From assembly GCA_018417955.1 (NCBI GenBank), contig JACTVC010000015.1, positions 273,862-337,861 of the forward strand: a DNA stretch of 64,000 nucleotides, in the 5' to 3' direction. The first letter of the stretch is position 1. Every line of letters starts with the position of its first letter. This DNA comes from Laccaria trichodermophora. Taxonomy: Eukaryota; Basidiomycota; Agaricomycetes; Agaricales; Hydnangiaceae. Below the pieces are notes generated by a model, which made no database searches, was not told the DNA's origin, and saw nothing but the letters and a program-made list of their open reading frames with translations. The translations under genes were made by a program, and so were the position numbers. Positions 23,646-36,133 of the stretch are shown in pieces.

Positions 23646-24265
23646 AGGCCCCCTGAAAGTCCCCTTGGAGGCTGGTCTCCATTCCAGACAGAATTTTTCA
23701 AAACAGGGCTGTTAGGCCAGGTGCCATTCGGACAGGAATTAGACCTCGCGAGCAAAACAGCCGGTTCCAGAGTGCAGACAGGTCTTTGCAGCTAGAGGTG
23801 AGGCCAAATCTCAAACAGACAGCTATGGATGCATAGGGTAGGTGTTAGATACAGTGTTTCTTGAGTCTTGAGACATCCTAGATTCAAACCATGATGAAAG
23901 CTACTTTTTGGAAGGTTGTAGCACTGTGATAGTGTAAAATCATCTACAGATATTACATATATACTCACTGGGAATGAAGGCACTGGCATTCAGGAAACTT
24001 GAAAGTCAATGTGTTTATTGGTTCATAGGGTCATGTAAGCTACTTGTACAGGATTTTTGAGATCTCAGAAGGCCGGATCCTGCAGTACTAGTCCAGTCAC
24101 GTTTTGGACGTGCAAAAGGCCTGTTCCCAAAGTCCAGACAGATTTTTGAAAAGTTGGCAAAGGCCAGGTGTAATTTGGACAGGTTTCGCTGGAAATGGGA
24201 CAGACAGAAAAACCGAAAGTGCCCAATTTTGGGAACCAGCCTCCAAGGGGACTTTCAGGGGGCCT
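23646..24265. mobile_element. hAT-like non-autonomous element (MITE), 620 bp
   Basis: The ends are 31-bp perfect terminal inverted repeats (5' end AGGCCCCCTGAAAG) at 23646-23676 and 24235-24265. The element is flanked by an 8-bp direct repeat, GTTTCGGC on the left (23638-23645) and GTTTCAGC on the right (24266-24273), matching at 7 of 8 positions. 8-bp duplications are the mark of hAT-superfamily transposition. No transposase is encoded, so it depended on an element elsewhere. Confidence 0.82.
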
Positions 24266-26225
24266 GTTTCAGCCCATATATGTGCATTAAATTGGCTCTA
24301 AATTGCTTTTAGTCTTTTTTAGTCTTTAAGCTTTAAGCATAATTGAACAAGTCTTCAAAGATCCACATCTTATTGATCATTCAAGGTTAGTGACCTCAAG
24401 TTACTCTCTCTCCAATATTTATCGTGATCCCGCAGTAAAAACGGCTAAGCCTTCGCTGATTTTTCGCCATCTTAGCCCTTTGAAAACGGGAAGCGGACAA
24501 ATGATTCTCAAGGGCTGTTAGTGAGTTTAATTCTATCTAGTCGGAATTAGGATGCGACAAGTAATGACATTCTATCTGAGTTACCTTGCCCCTTCTCGAA
24601 CTAGAAAATGGCAAGCGATACGCCAACCCATTCTGCAAACCCTTGTGTTCTGATTTCAGCCCAAATCCCACAACAACAACGCAAGTCAGACCCATGCCGA
24701 AATAAAGCTTGCCTGCCATCGTCTCCCTTGATTAGCGCCTTTTTCGACGGCCCCACCATAATCATTTCGATCAACAGTTCACGTTGATCTGTCAGTCTTG
24801 GATAGGACAACATGAGCACCCCGAAAATACCCAATGCCCCATTAACCACGCAGGGGCTCCCGATACAGTGTCAATACACAAATGGCGATCATATTTGCTA
24901 CTGATGGACATTTGAAGACCAACCTCTGACTATTCTCGGCACTTCTTTGGTCCTGCATTGTATTTATTCCATCTCAAGCTACCTACTATCCCCAGTTTCA
25001 AGTGTTGACCACTTCTGTGCGACCTGGACACATGACGGTGGATCATGCCTTTTTAAGTGTCCAAGAGGTGATTGACCAGTTCTGAGTCATTGTTTTTCAT
25101 TTCCTGAAGAATTTATGATCTGAAGTTTTTGTGCATCTGCCGTCTGCAGGGGTGGTTTTCCGCAAAACTACAGCTACACCCCTTTGCTTAATGGATTCGT
25201 CCCACTTGGGACTGTTTTCGCCTGGGACTTGAACTTGGTATTTGGACAGCACTTAGTGCAGTATTTCTGGATGGTCAGTTGTATCCGGTTTGAGGGGCAA
25301 TCTCAATCTTGTTTTTCTGGGAGCCCAGTAACATCAAAAGATACGAATGGTGAAAGGGTACTGGTGCCAGATCACCCTATTGCGTCTTGAATAGGGTAAG
25401 TCTATGGGGAATCCCCTGTCCCATCAAGAAAAATGCTTTTGTGAATAAGTTCCATTTCACAGTTGAAAGAGCAAGGACAGATATGCCTAAAAGGAAGATT
25501 AGAAAGATAAATCAGCTGGAGGATCTAGCTAAAAATAAAGATTGTAATGACAGCAAGAATGAAAGAATATGGATCACTTGACTTGAATGTCGTACATATG
25601 ACATTTGAATGAGTCTGACAGGAACTTCGAATGCCAATTGAGTGAGGCAATTTGAAGTAGTGTATTAATTAGAGCCACTGCATCCAGGTCTAGATCTTTA
25701 CCAAATAGAAGATTGTGATTTTATCTCTTCAACCTCGATGCAAGACGATGCCAAATTTCTGGTGTCTACTTTCTTTTTTTGCTACAAGTTTATCCTCTCG
25801 TTGTGTAACATATCAAGAAGCTCAACCATGTTTGTTGTGATGACTCAGAGAGTAACACAATTGATCAGTACCAGCCAATTGCAATGTTTGCACCCCAGAT
25901 CCAATCTGAAGAAATCGGTGCTCTGCATTCCTCACCTGATGATCGTCCTCATATAGCCTATATTTCCCATGTAATGCATATATAGAGGGGCATGTTTTCA
26001 ACCATTTCTTCATTCTGCCCAGCCAGTGCCTTTTGAACACAATGACTATTCTTCCCAAGGGGGTCTTAGGATTCCAATGCCAGATGCAGTGACAACAGCG
26101 TGTCCTGTGCCTCGAAAATTTGGTCAGTACACTTACATCTATCTACACTTGTGGTATTTAACTTTGTCCTATCTTAGTGAATGATGCCCCAGTCTGTGGA
26201 GGATTGGTGAAGGAGTCAACAGATA

Positions 26226-26904
26226 CAGTTGAGTGCAAAAAGAATGAAGGTTGGTTCATTTTTCTGGTTCTTTCTAAGAATCCATTGTACCTCAAATGTA
26301 TTTGTGTATTCTTTTACATTATGTAGTTGTGTTACACTTCCCTTGGTATGGGCTAATTTCAGTGAAAACTGGAGCCTTGAGAAGGTTTTTATTCTGAAGG
26401 CCATTTTTGGCATCTGAAAAAAAAAATATGCGCTAACTGGGGAGGTAGCCAGAACATACCTCTGGTCAACCTGAATGAGCCTATCAAAGAATCAGTCAGA
26501 AATACTGAGCAGTTAGGTCTGTAGAGGCTTTGGAAAATGGCTTGTTTTGTTTAAAACAGGCCAAAAATGACCAAAATAGCACAAAATGACCATTTTCTGG
26601 AGGCTCTACAAGCATAACCACTCAGTATTTTTAACTAATTCTTTGATAGGTTCATTCAGATTGACCAGAGGTATGTTCTGGCTACCTCCCCAGTTAGCGC
26701 ATATTTTTTTTTTCAGATGCCAAAAATGGCCTCCAGAATAAAAACCTTCTCAAGGCTCCAGTTTTCACTGAGATTAGTCCATACCAAGGGAAGTGTAACA
26801 CAACTACATAATGTAAAAGAATACACAAACACATTTGAGGTACAATAGATTCTTAGAAAGAACCAGAAAAATGAACCAACCTTCATTCTTTTTGCACTCA
26901 ACTG
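26226..26904. mobile_element. Tc1/mariner-like foldback MITE, 679 bp
   Basis: Almost the whole element is one inverted repeat: arms of about 310 bp, nearly identical, around a loop of about 50 nt near 26565. Ends are CAGTTGAGTGCAAAAAGAAT and its complement, and both are flanked by TA, as expected for Tc1/mariner insertion into TA; CAGT at the terminus is also typical of that superfamily. Each arm contains the same 62-codon open frame in opposite directions, a by-product of the symmetry. If transcribed it would form long double-stranded RNA. Confidence 0.85.
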
Positions 26905-28696
26905 TAGGTCACATGCCCTTTAAAGACGTCATTTGTAAATTATAACATGGAACATAAATGTGATATACATGCGAGTTCACAATTTTCTTATAAACGCAAG
27001 TCAATTTATAATACACGTGGGTCAAGTTATACACGCGGGTCCAAGGGGGGTACACAATTTTAATTTAATATATCATGCTGATTTTTTTCGTAAGGCCACT
27101 ATGGCTGGACTAACCAACCAGGCATGTGAACAAACTTCCATATATAGGTAAATTCTATAAATAGGTACATGTTTTGGGCATCGTTTAGGAGCTGCTCTAC
27201 ACTGTACGCCTTCGTTTCCTGCCCCTTCCCCTGCTTCTCTCCACACTCTTGCATGGCAAACCCAGTTGTTGATTCCACAATCCAGTCCAACACACAAAAG
27301 GTGGTAGTGCACAGGCAGTCATGAGTAGGCTGAAATGATACAAAAAGAAAATGACCTACCCACAGCCTTTTTGCCCACAGATAATCATTCTCCTTTCGTC
27401 ATCGGCCTCGACTTCATCCTCTCACCATGATGGCACTCTCTCACAAGCTTTCAACTATTGGTGTTCTGTCTCCATTGGATCATAGCTATCACTTTGTGCC
27501 TCAAGATTCATTCCTCCCTCAAAAGCAACACCTGTTTTCCTGACCCATCTCTCAAGTGTAGATAGCATGTACTGGTTCTGGCAGGGTTATTCTGAGAGAT
27601 ATCCTGCTTGGTATGTGAGGACAGCTCACAAAATGCCCTGGAGAGTGCACCAGTCTAATCTGAACTCATCCAGCCTATACATTACCTGAAATTGGTACTT
27701 AGGATAAAAAAAATTTAATGGCCTGGCAGCCGGACTAACCAACCAGCCCCATATGGCAGATTCAAATCCCGCCCCCCCCTTGCTCTTCCCCGCCAGCATC
27801 GATTTAGAACATGCATGGGCCTTTGAACGTGTTAAGGATTAGAGCGGTCGTCCGATAACTCATAAAGGAACGTATTCCCACACGTAAAACTTGATGTCAC
27901 AATGAGTTTTGGAAGATACTTCTTCTCTTTTGTTTGTGCCTATGTTTTCCTGTTAAACAACCAATACAAATGTATATGTAACTCCGGATTTGATTGAATA
28001 GCAGATGTTAAATATGCAATTTACCTCGCAGTGTATGATGCTGGTAAACCCTCGGGGAAGGTTCTTCCCCGAATCAACATGGTTTCAAAGCCGACAGCGA
28101 GGAGGGACAAACGAGAAATGAAGCTATGATAGGGCCTGAGGGGTGGATAGACAGGTGCAAGTGGGAAGATGCCGAGTCGCGCTATGTCCGTCAAAGTTCG
28201 CCATGATAAAAATTGGTGGAAGAAAGCGAGCAGTTGCTCAATCCCTGGAGTATCGGATTGAGAAACGCCGTCGTGGAACCTTTTTGCAAAGTAGTTCAGA
28301 ACTTGAGCCAGCATGTTTCCAGAATGTGCAGGCAAATGTTCTGTCTCAGCGCGTCAAACAGGGCGTCTGATTGATGGGTTTAAATTTTGTATGTTCTTGC
28401 GACCAAGGGCTTGTCGTAGTAGAAGTAGACATCTTTGAAACCTCAACTTCTTAACTTACAAGTCTAAAAGATGCGAATAAGTCGGAAAACTAAAGATTTT
28501 CCAGGTTAAACTCACATGGGACCGAATCTCGGCTACTCAGGTGGTCAATTTACAACCTTCTACATATCCTGAAGATTGGCGAAAGCCTAAAGGAAGAGAA
28601 AAGGATGGAGCACAGCCACATTGCGCATCGGCGTCTGTGTGAAGACCGTGAGAATCAGGTCAGAATATATTTAACCGCGCTCTCCAACTTGTCAAA

Positions 28697-30522
28697 ATGA
28701 CCACCCGCACTGCCCCTCACTGCCACATTCAGCCAAAGTTGCTCCCAAACACTTCTTCAAAACGCAAGACCAACGCCTCTCGGGTCTCGACCACCAAAGT
28801 TGTCGTACGTTGACAGCGGTATTCAACTTGAACTTCGAATTTTTTACCCCTAGTATTACCTCTTGAATGTTCCAGGTAATGAGCAGTTCTCCTCAAAGTG
28901 CCACTGGTTCTCGTCAGAACATTGAATTTCTCCCTTAGGATCACGACGACACTCATGATCGTGATTGGCTCGAGTTACCCACAGAGCTACTGGAACATAT
29001 AATCCAGAACCTCGACGACGATTCACTCTTTCAGCTGAGTCAGACTTGCAGAAATCTTCACTATCTAGCCCTCCCAGTTTGGTTTAAACGCAACTCCATT
29101 GAAGTCCTGGCGAATGGCTGGATCGACGTTCATAAACCGCGCAGTGAACATATACTTCCCGCCGTTCGAATGGCACTTTTCGTGCCAAGCCTACGGGGTA
29201 TCAGATACTATTTCAACCCAGGTGCCGATCGGGTTCTGCGAGAATTCCATGAGCTTCATAGATTGGCGGCGCGGATGCCACCCGTTCAAAAGTTACGACT
29301 GCACTTTTCCGTGTTTGAAAACTGGATGCATCATGATATCAAGCCAAACGTTGGGAGGGTCCAACTAGACGTGGATGTGTGGAGAGGGCGGCTAACTGGC
29401 ATGCTTGATCAATTTCTGAATAAGGGATGCAAGGCATTGTCCGTCACAGGTGGGACCACCATATGTTCCGCATTTACAGCCACCAGAACGGCTGGATCTA
29501 AATTCCAATTCTTCAAGGCTTTACCACGCTTTTGGAATGTCAAGTCGCGCAAGAGTGAAGAGTTCACTCCTACTGCATCCGGAAACGCCACAATACAACC
29601 TTTTCCTTCCCCACTGGAGTTTAGAGGAAAGGAACAGTCTTTTGAGCCCATCGCTCTTGAGGAATTCCATCTCCGTTCTTGCATTCTCCTTCACCCACAA
29701 TTCCTCGACTGGACCTTGTCGATGTTCCAGAAGTCACGGGCAATCACCACTTTGTCTCTCACAACTGAGATGCAGCCCGGCGCTTTGGCCAACTTGCTCT
29801 CCAACATCACTCTCCCTGTTCTTTCCAACTTTAAAATCTCGTGTCCACTGGTCATTCTTCCCCGCTTAGAGTCGGTCGATTTCCCTAGTATTCAATCCTT
29901 CCTCACGCGGCATCCCTCGATTACCACTCTCCACGTCGACAGTCTCCTCTTTCCTTATAAGTCTGCCACTCTAAAGAAGCCCATCCTACCCCGCCTCCTG
30001 CGTCTCGCCGCTCATCCAAACTACGTCACCTGGCTGCTTGGTCCCCAGGAGGCTTTGCCTCAGCTTCAAAAAGTGACGATTTCATCACATTTCGAGTCGT
30101 ATGATGTTGCTTTCAACTACGACCTCTTTGACGATGCGATTAAATCGGTGGCTTCAATTACCCGAGAGGTAGCCCTTTGCATCCGATTCGCCTCCGCACT
30201 ACGAGTGGAGGATTGGTTTCGCAAGCACGTAGCAGCGGGACCAAAAGGCAGTGGCATCTCTCTTTTGAACGGAGTGAGAGAACTGAAAATCTGTTGTCCT
30301 TATTTCTTCAATTGCTCTCCTAGTACACCAACTATCTTATCGGGTTTTCTGGCACTCTTTCCTAACCTGGAACATGTCCACTTTAAGGAACACCCGCGCA
30401 AGCTTGAAGAGCTATTGTTGGGACAGGCTTTCTTCGAATCCATCGCATCTCAATGCCCCACCATCAAGACAGTGAAGTTCGGCAAGTCAGAGCCTCAGGA
30501 GTTTTATTCTTCGAGGGAGTGA
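28697..30522 (+). CDS. F-box/LRR-like protein, member 1
   Basis: Predicted substrate-recognition subunit of an SCF ubiquitin ligase. The gene model is exon 28697-28804, one intron (GTACGT...TTAG) and exon 28939-30522, giving 563 residues. The N-terminal ~36 residues are basic and Ser/Thr-rich. The F-box follows: LELPTELLEHIIQNLDDDSL, then FQLSQTCRNLHYLALP. The rest is a degenerate leucine-rich region with LHFSVFENW, LDVDVWR, MLDQFLNKGCKALSVTGG, LRSCILLHPQFLDWTL and FLTRHPSITTLHVDSLL. These motifs recur in the three minus-strand F-box copies at 36-47 kb, so they form one local family. It is convergent with SSZ1, with 99 bp between the stop codons. The target is unknown. Confidence 0.82.
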
Positions 30523-30621
30523 TATGCAGAAGTGTAGGTTAGATTTGGACTATGTAGTTCGCTCTCCAGAATGATATAGAAGGATATTGTATAGCGAAAA
30601 CATGATGAAACTGGATCTCTA

Positions 30622-32698
30622 CTATGCAGGCACTCTAAGTTGACCACTGGCACCATCCTTGCCAACCTCCTTCAAATCAACCTCCAAATCCCCATCAATC
30701 CCGACAATGAACTGTACCTCAACCGTCGTGGTCCACTTGCCGGCTTGAGGGCCTTTCCCTTTGGCCTTGATCCCAAGAAGTGCTTCCACTTCGAGCGCTC
30801 CGAGTAGAACAGGGTTGGTAACGGTCTTGTGCTTGATTTCGATCTCCTCCTCCTCCTCTTCCTCGTCATCGCCATCTACCTCGGCCTTGGGCGGCTGCAC
30901 CTTCTCAACCCGGATAGTGTCCTTAACCTCATACACCTCCAACGCAAACCGTTTCGACTCCTCCGTAAGGCTAACGTCGAACGTCACCGTTCTGCGCACA
31001 GGGAGGGCTGTCTCCTTTTGGACCACGGGCACCCAAACTCCCCACGGCTTATTGTCAACCTTTTCCGCAGTGGGGTCAGGGAGGAGAACCCCCAGCGTCC
31101 GCGTGATGGCTCTGACGTGGTTGGCCTTGGTATCCCTTGTGAAGGCTTCACGCAGCTCAGCATCTTCGCTGATGGAAGAGATCAGCGCGGCCTGGGCAGC
31201 GCAGCCGCGAGCCAAGATTGTTGTGGGATCTCCAACACCTCCGCCTACGACTGTACCGCGAGAGAAGGGTGTCTCGATCTCCTCATTGAAGCCGGCCCCG
31301 AGGCAGATACGCTCGTCAAGCCCGGGCAGGCACGTGGTGCCACCGACGTAGACGATTTCGTCGACTTCGTGGGCGTCGACGGCGGCTGAGGCGAGCAGAG
31401 CGACAATAGAATCTGCGACGGCTGTGTAGACGGTGCTGGCAACCATGTCGAAGCGCATGCGGTTGATGGAGCCGGTATAGTCCAGACCATCTTTGAGCGA
31501 TTCAACGGAGCACGTTGCAGCTCCCGGGGAAGCACTGATGGTCCGCTTTGTGTGCTCGATGGCCAGTCGGAGCTTGGCTTCCGCTCGTTTGTCTTGGATG
31601 TCGGTAGACGGACACACTGCAAGAGGTGTTTTGGTCTTTTTCGTAAAGTCGGCTGCGAAGAACTTGATCAACTTGTCGTCGATCTGATCTCCGCCTACGT
31701 TAGCGAGGGAGGAGGAAGCAAGAACGTAGGCGAGGCCTTCGCGGATGGATAAGAGAGAGAGGGAGAGGGAGGAGGCGCCGAGGTCAACAATGAGTTGGGT
31801 GCGGTCGGCTTGGAGATCTGTGCTCCAGACATCCGTGGTCGTCGTGGCTGCTGCAGCTCCTGCTTCGTCTAACAGCTGCAGGATTTTGACGCCAGCATCC
31901 GATGCAGCCCTTTCGAGCGCAGCACGTTGGGTATCAGAGAATGAGGCTGGGACAGTGATGACGGCGCCTTGGATTTTTTTGCCCAAGAAGTCTTCGGCGG
32001 ATTGGATGAGGGATTTTATGAAGATGGTTGTTACCTCGGAGACGGTGAGGATGCGCTCGGCGGGTATAGGTTCCGAGCGGGGTGTGGGGGCATGTGAGGC
32101 GGCGGGGGTGTTCAGCTGAGATGTAACGTTGCTTGTGGGCAGGGGCGAAGGAGCTGGCTGGAGGATTTCGACCTTGTAGGCCGGTTCGTCGAGAACATCC
32201 GGATGGTGAATTATAGGTGCGGAGGCGGTTGATCGTGACTGAGGAATTTCAGAGAATCTGTGATATATTTAGTGAGATGCAGAACTGAATGACCCTAAAA
32301 ATGACATACCTTTTGCCCAGTAAATCTCGGAAACCCGTGATAGTGTTTTTGGAGTTCTTAACCAGCTGACTTTTTGCTTGATTTCCGATGTACTGTACAA
32401 GCGATCAGTATATCAATGCGAGCGATGAAGCGTTCACGCACGATTTCTTCGCCGTGGAATGCAATAGCACACGCTATTTGACGCTCTCCATCTTCGTTAG
32501 CAATGCATTCCGCTAAACCCTCCTGATTTGCCGCCAAAATTGTGAACCTCTGGATTTGCAGAACAAAATCCTTCTGACCTTTGTAAACACCGCTATTGAC
32601 GCGTAAGTGTTGCCAAAATTGATGCCTACAACGGGCGGTAAGAGCGAGCCTTCTGTAGGGGCTTCAGCGCCGCCATTCGGCAGCATTTTTGATGACAT
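30622..32698 (-). CDS. SSZ1: Ssz1, atypical Hsp70 of the ribosome-associated complex
   Basis: Ssz1 pairs with the J-protein zuotin at the ribosome exit tunnel and stimulates the Ssb chaperone on nascent chains. Minus strand, four exons. The first codes MSSKMLPNGG...VVGINFGNTYASIAVFTK (phosphate-1 loop; Ssz1-like FGNT instead of the DLGTT of ordinary Hsp70). Then come EGLAECIANEDGERQIACAI, YIGNQAKSQLVKNSKNTI and a linker rich in Pro/Ser. The large last exon (from FSEIPQSRS) has AVITVPASFSDTQRAAL, DLGASSLSLSLL, GGDQIDDKLIKFF, VYVGGTTCLPGLDERI, and a shortened substrate-like domain with an acidic run of eight D/E. It ends GQLRVPA. The missing DLGTT and reduced peptide-binding domain are family traits. 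A 143-bp divergent promoter is shared with UBP14. Fragments of this gene recur at 40.7 and 45.3 kb. Confidence 0.87.
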
Positions 32699-32841
32699 TA
32701 TTGGTGGTGGTGGGGATTCAAAGAGTGAGAAATTTCAAATAAAAATTCCTTGATCAAAATCTCACTGGACACGTGCGCTTACGACCACGTGATTAGATAT
32801 AATAATTGTTCCACCGCCCACTCGTCTTGCTTCAAACCACC
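32699..32841. promoter_or_regulatory. Divergent promoter SSZ1/UBP14
   Basis: Only 143 bp separate the two start codons, so both 5' UTRs and promoters must overlap here. It contains AT-rich stretches (AAATAAAAATTCCTTG; TAGATATAATAATTG) and CACGTGCG / CCACGTGATT boxes at 32770-32792. CACGTG E-boxes are candidate bHLH sites. Co-regulation of two proteostasis genes is plausible but unproven. Confidence 0.55.
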
Positions 32842-35800
32842 ATGTCCTGTACTCATCTCGACACTCTGACGCGCCTTCAGCCCCCTAGGCTCTCGAATTC
32901 TGTACACAGAGAAGAGTGTACACAATGTTTTGACAATCAGGCTCGCTTTTGTCTTGTTTGATTAGACTTCGGGGATTTACTAACAAGATCGATCTAGGAT
33001 GGCGCTTTGGGCGTAGAAGTTTGCCTGAGCTGCTTCAACGGGGGATGTCTTGACCCGGAAAGACATCATCATCGCACCCATGTTCGAAAATCAGGTCACC
33101 CGTTTAGCTTGAACGTGAAGAGGAAGCTAAAACCATCTGCCCAACGTGTATGTTCCCTTGCGTTGACCGTGATATTAGCCTTGACTCGTCCTTTTCAAGT
33201 CGGAAGACCAAGAACCCCCTGCGAAGATGACGAAGCTTGCGATCGTCGAAGAGCGAGAAGAGGACAAGTATGATCACGCCACCGTAATCAAGTGTTGGAG
33301 GTGTGACCCCGAGAAAGGTTCAGAGATACCAGATGCAGCAGCGCACCCGAAGGTATGTGACATCAATAAAATCTCTATACACTTTTTCAATTAACTCGAG
33401 CAGGTCAAATCGCTTGTTGAGGGCGTGATGCATTCGATGTCTTCAGCACGGCAATCAGAAGTGAAAGCTTGGGAAGAGGAAATTACGGCCTGCGAACACA
33501 CCCTAACGCTCGAACAATTTGCCGTCGGCCACATTCCTGCCTCTGGTTGGTCTTTCTACTTCCTGGTTTTCAAGTTGTTGACAAATTTTGCTTTCATCAG
33601 GTCTCGCTCATTGTAACGCCTGCGATCTTAAAGAGAACTTATGGCTGTGCATGACTTGCGGATCGTTAGGATGCGGACGCCAGCAATTCGGAGGCGTTGG
33701 TGGGAATGGTCACGGATTAGGCCACTTTGAAGCTACACGTCATCCTGTCAGCGTGAAGCTTGGGACCATTACGCCCGAGGGCAACGCAGGCTGGTTTCCA
33801 TTCGACCCGGTCATCTTCATCATTGCTGACGCTTTCTCCTCTTTAGACGTCTATTGCTACATTTGCAATGACTCAAAGCTAGATCCCGAACTGGCGACAC
33901 ATCTATCAACGTTTGGTATCAACGTCCAAACACTAAAGAAGACCGAGAAGAGCATGACGGAGTTGGTTAGTGTCTGATTTACCATGATCTAGCGCACCCT
34001 CACCCGCATTTTTTGACAGCAAATTGAGCAAAATCTCGCCTATGACTTCTCTCTCGTCGGCGATGACGGAAAAGCACTCGAACCCGTCTTTGGCCCCGGC
34101 TTGACCGGCCTCGCTAATCTGGGGAACAGGTATGCATAGGTGGCTTGCCAGGCATTCCGCTTTATACCCTAACGCTCCTCCTTCAGCTGCTACATGGCCT
34201 CTGTCCTACAAACAGTCTTTTCGTTGCCCAAATTCCAGACTCGTTACGGCATCCTCTCCAGAGAACACAGCATATCGTGTACCATCGCCCTCCCAGCCGA
34301 CTGTGTGGAATGCCAAATGCACAAAGTCGCAGACGGGCTTCTGAGCGGTCGATACTCACACCCGGCTCCTTACGCTTCCGGGACTCCCTCGTATCCATCT
34401 GATCCCCTACAACATCCCTCTCCGACTCCGGTTTTCCAGCAGGGTATCAAGCCTACCAGTTTCAAGGCCCTGATTGGAAAGGGCCACCCAGAGTTCTCTA
34501 CGATGAAGCAACAAGATTCCGAAGAGTTCTTCACTTATCTCGTCACTACGCTGCGCAGGGATATGCACAAGTACCAAGATCGATCTGATCAAGGTGAGGT
34601 TCTCATGCGTCCGTTCTTTCGCTGGAGCGCTAATGCGTGCCCCGCCCAGATCCTACTGCCATCTTTTCGTATGGAACGGAACAACGCCTACAGTGCGGGG
34701 AGTGTAAGAAAGTGAGGTATAGGGTGGACAACATGGACGTCGTCAGCCTGATCGTACCAGCGACGGAGAAAGGGAAGAATGAGGATGGGAAGACGATTTA
34801 CGAGGACGCCCTCCTCACGCAGTGCTTAGAGTCCTTCCTGAGATCCGAGGCCTTAGAGTATGCCTGCCCGTCGTGTCAGAAATCGGTGATTGCTGTCAAG
34901 TACGTTCCTTTCACATTCGTATTCGCTCGTTTGAACTGACTAGACTGATAGGCAGGCGAAGTTCGCATCCTTCCCTGATGTCCTCGTCGTACATACTAAG
35001 AAGTACCAGACCAGCACTTGGGTCCCTACTAAGCTCGGTATGCTGTTCATGACTGTCAAAGCACGCTTTTTTCTGACCCCACCTTCAGACATACCTCTCA
35101 TTCTGCCTGCCGATGATGAGATCGTCTTTACCGAGAACCATCTAGGGCTCGGATTGAAACCAGGAGAAGAAGAATTGCCCGGCGACGCACCAGGTCCATC
35201 TCTCTCTCCCATTAGCTGTCGTCTGCATCTGATTGATGACTGAACCAACAGCGGCCGCTGCTTTACCCCAATTCAACGAGGCTGCGATGGCCCAATTAGA
35301 GGGGATGGGATTCCCCACGCTTCGCTGCCAAAAGGCACTTCTGGCCACGGGCAACAGTGACGCGGAAGCTGCTATGGACTGGTTGTTCTCGCACATGGAC
35401 GATCCTGGTTTGTCGCTTGTTTTAACTCTCCTCTCTTTCGTTCGTTTCTCATCAGCCTCGTTTGTAGACATCGATGAACCGATACAGGCAGCTCAATCTG
35501 TCGGAGGACCAGAGCCATCTGCCGACCAGGTTGCGATGCTTTCTGATATGGGATTCACGGCTGCTCAAGCCCGTAAGGCTCTCCGGGAAACTGTATGTCT
35601 TCTTTCTATCTTCGTATCCTCACCTATTCACTTGACGTCCCTTACAGTCTGGCAACGCTGAACGCGCTGTAGAATGGTTGTTCAATCACCCTGACGACAC
35701 GGGCGAAGATGCTGCTGCCCCTCCTGCGGGCCCACCTGCTGCTGACGCTATCCCTGGGTCCAAAGCCGTTCCCGCTCGCTTCAAGCTGAAAGCCTTCATC

Positions 35801-35962
35801 TCACACAAGGGGCCCTCGGTCCACTCTGGTCATTACGTTGCCCACATTCGGGTTAACGGTCAATGGCTGTTGTTCAATGATGAGAAGGTAGTCAAGGCGG
35901 ACGATGAGAGTGTGAAGGAGCTCAAGAAGCTGGCGTACTTGTACTTCTTTGAGAGAGTTTAG
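32842..35962 (+). CDS. UBP14: Ubp14/USP5-type ubiquitin carboxyl-terminal hydrolase
   Basis: Deubiquitinase that disassembles unanchored polyubiquitin and recycles free ubiquitin. The plus strand holds many short introns. In order: an N-terminal zinc-finger-like part (MSCTHLDTLTRL, CTQCFDNQ, VEVCLSCFNGGC); the ZnF-UBP domain (CNACDLKENLWLCMTCGS, LGCGRQQFGG, GHGLGHFEATRHPVSVKLG, DVYCYICND); the catalytic Cys box (GLANLGNSCYMASVLQ); QQDSEEFFTYL; two UBA domains (AQLEGMGFPTLRCQKAL and AMLSDMGFTAAQARKAL, each with AMDWLF/AVEWLF); and the His box (HKGPSVHSGHYVAHI). It ends FFERV-stop at 35960-35962. The first intron appears to begin with GC rather than GT. All catalytic residues are present. Confidence 0.92.
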
Positions 35963-36133
35963 AGTCCGATGGATGACGAGTTGAGACGAAGAAAGAAGTA
36001 AAATTGCAGCTGTATTTACATTGTACTATACATATCATTGACATCCAACTTTCTAGTGAGCATAGTACAGGTATCCAATTTCCGTTCATAGACTACGGTC
36101 CGCATCACGGCCAACAAGGGTATCAATGTACCG

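Larger units (their letters stand above)
19780..28696. other. Gene-poor, AT-rich region with repeats and MITEs
   Basis: About 9 kb with no long reading frame and no recognisable transposase or reverse transcriptase. It contains hairpins (20861-20896, 23409-23469), a TG repeat (22958-22974), two non-autonomous transposons (23646-24265, 26226-26904) and a 20-base motif GGACTAACCAACCAG present twice (near 27113 and 27733). A possible first exon at 20284-20381 is listed separately. A minus-strand frame at 28021-28335 (104 codons) has no recognised domain. Confidence 0.5.

Noticed and set aside
26229..26901. Two nearly identical 62-codon proteins on opposite strands
   Set aside because: They are the two arms of one foldback element, not independent genes.
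27730..27780. B-box-like GATTCAAATCC after a repeated GGACTAACCAACCAG motif, possible tRNA-derived SINE
   Set aside because: No foldable tRNA head and no clear tail; the other copy of the motif at 27113 lacks the B box.
29409..31752. Long open frames antisense to the F-box and SSZ1 genes
   Set aside because: They mirror the codon structure of the real genes on the other strand and contain no conserved motifs.
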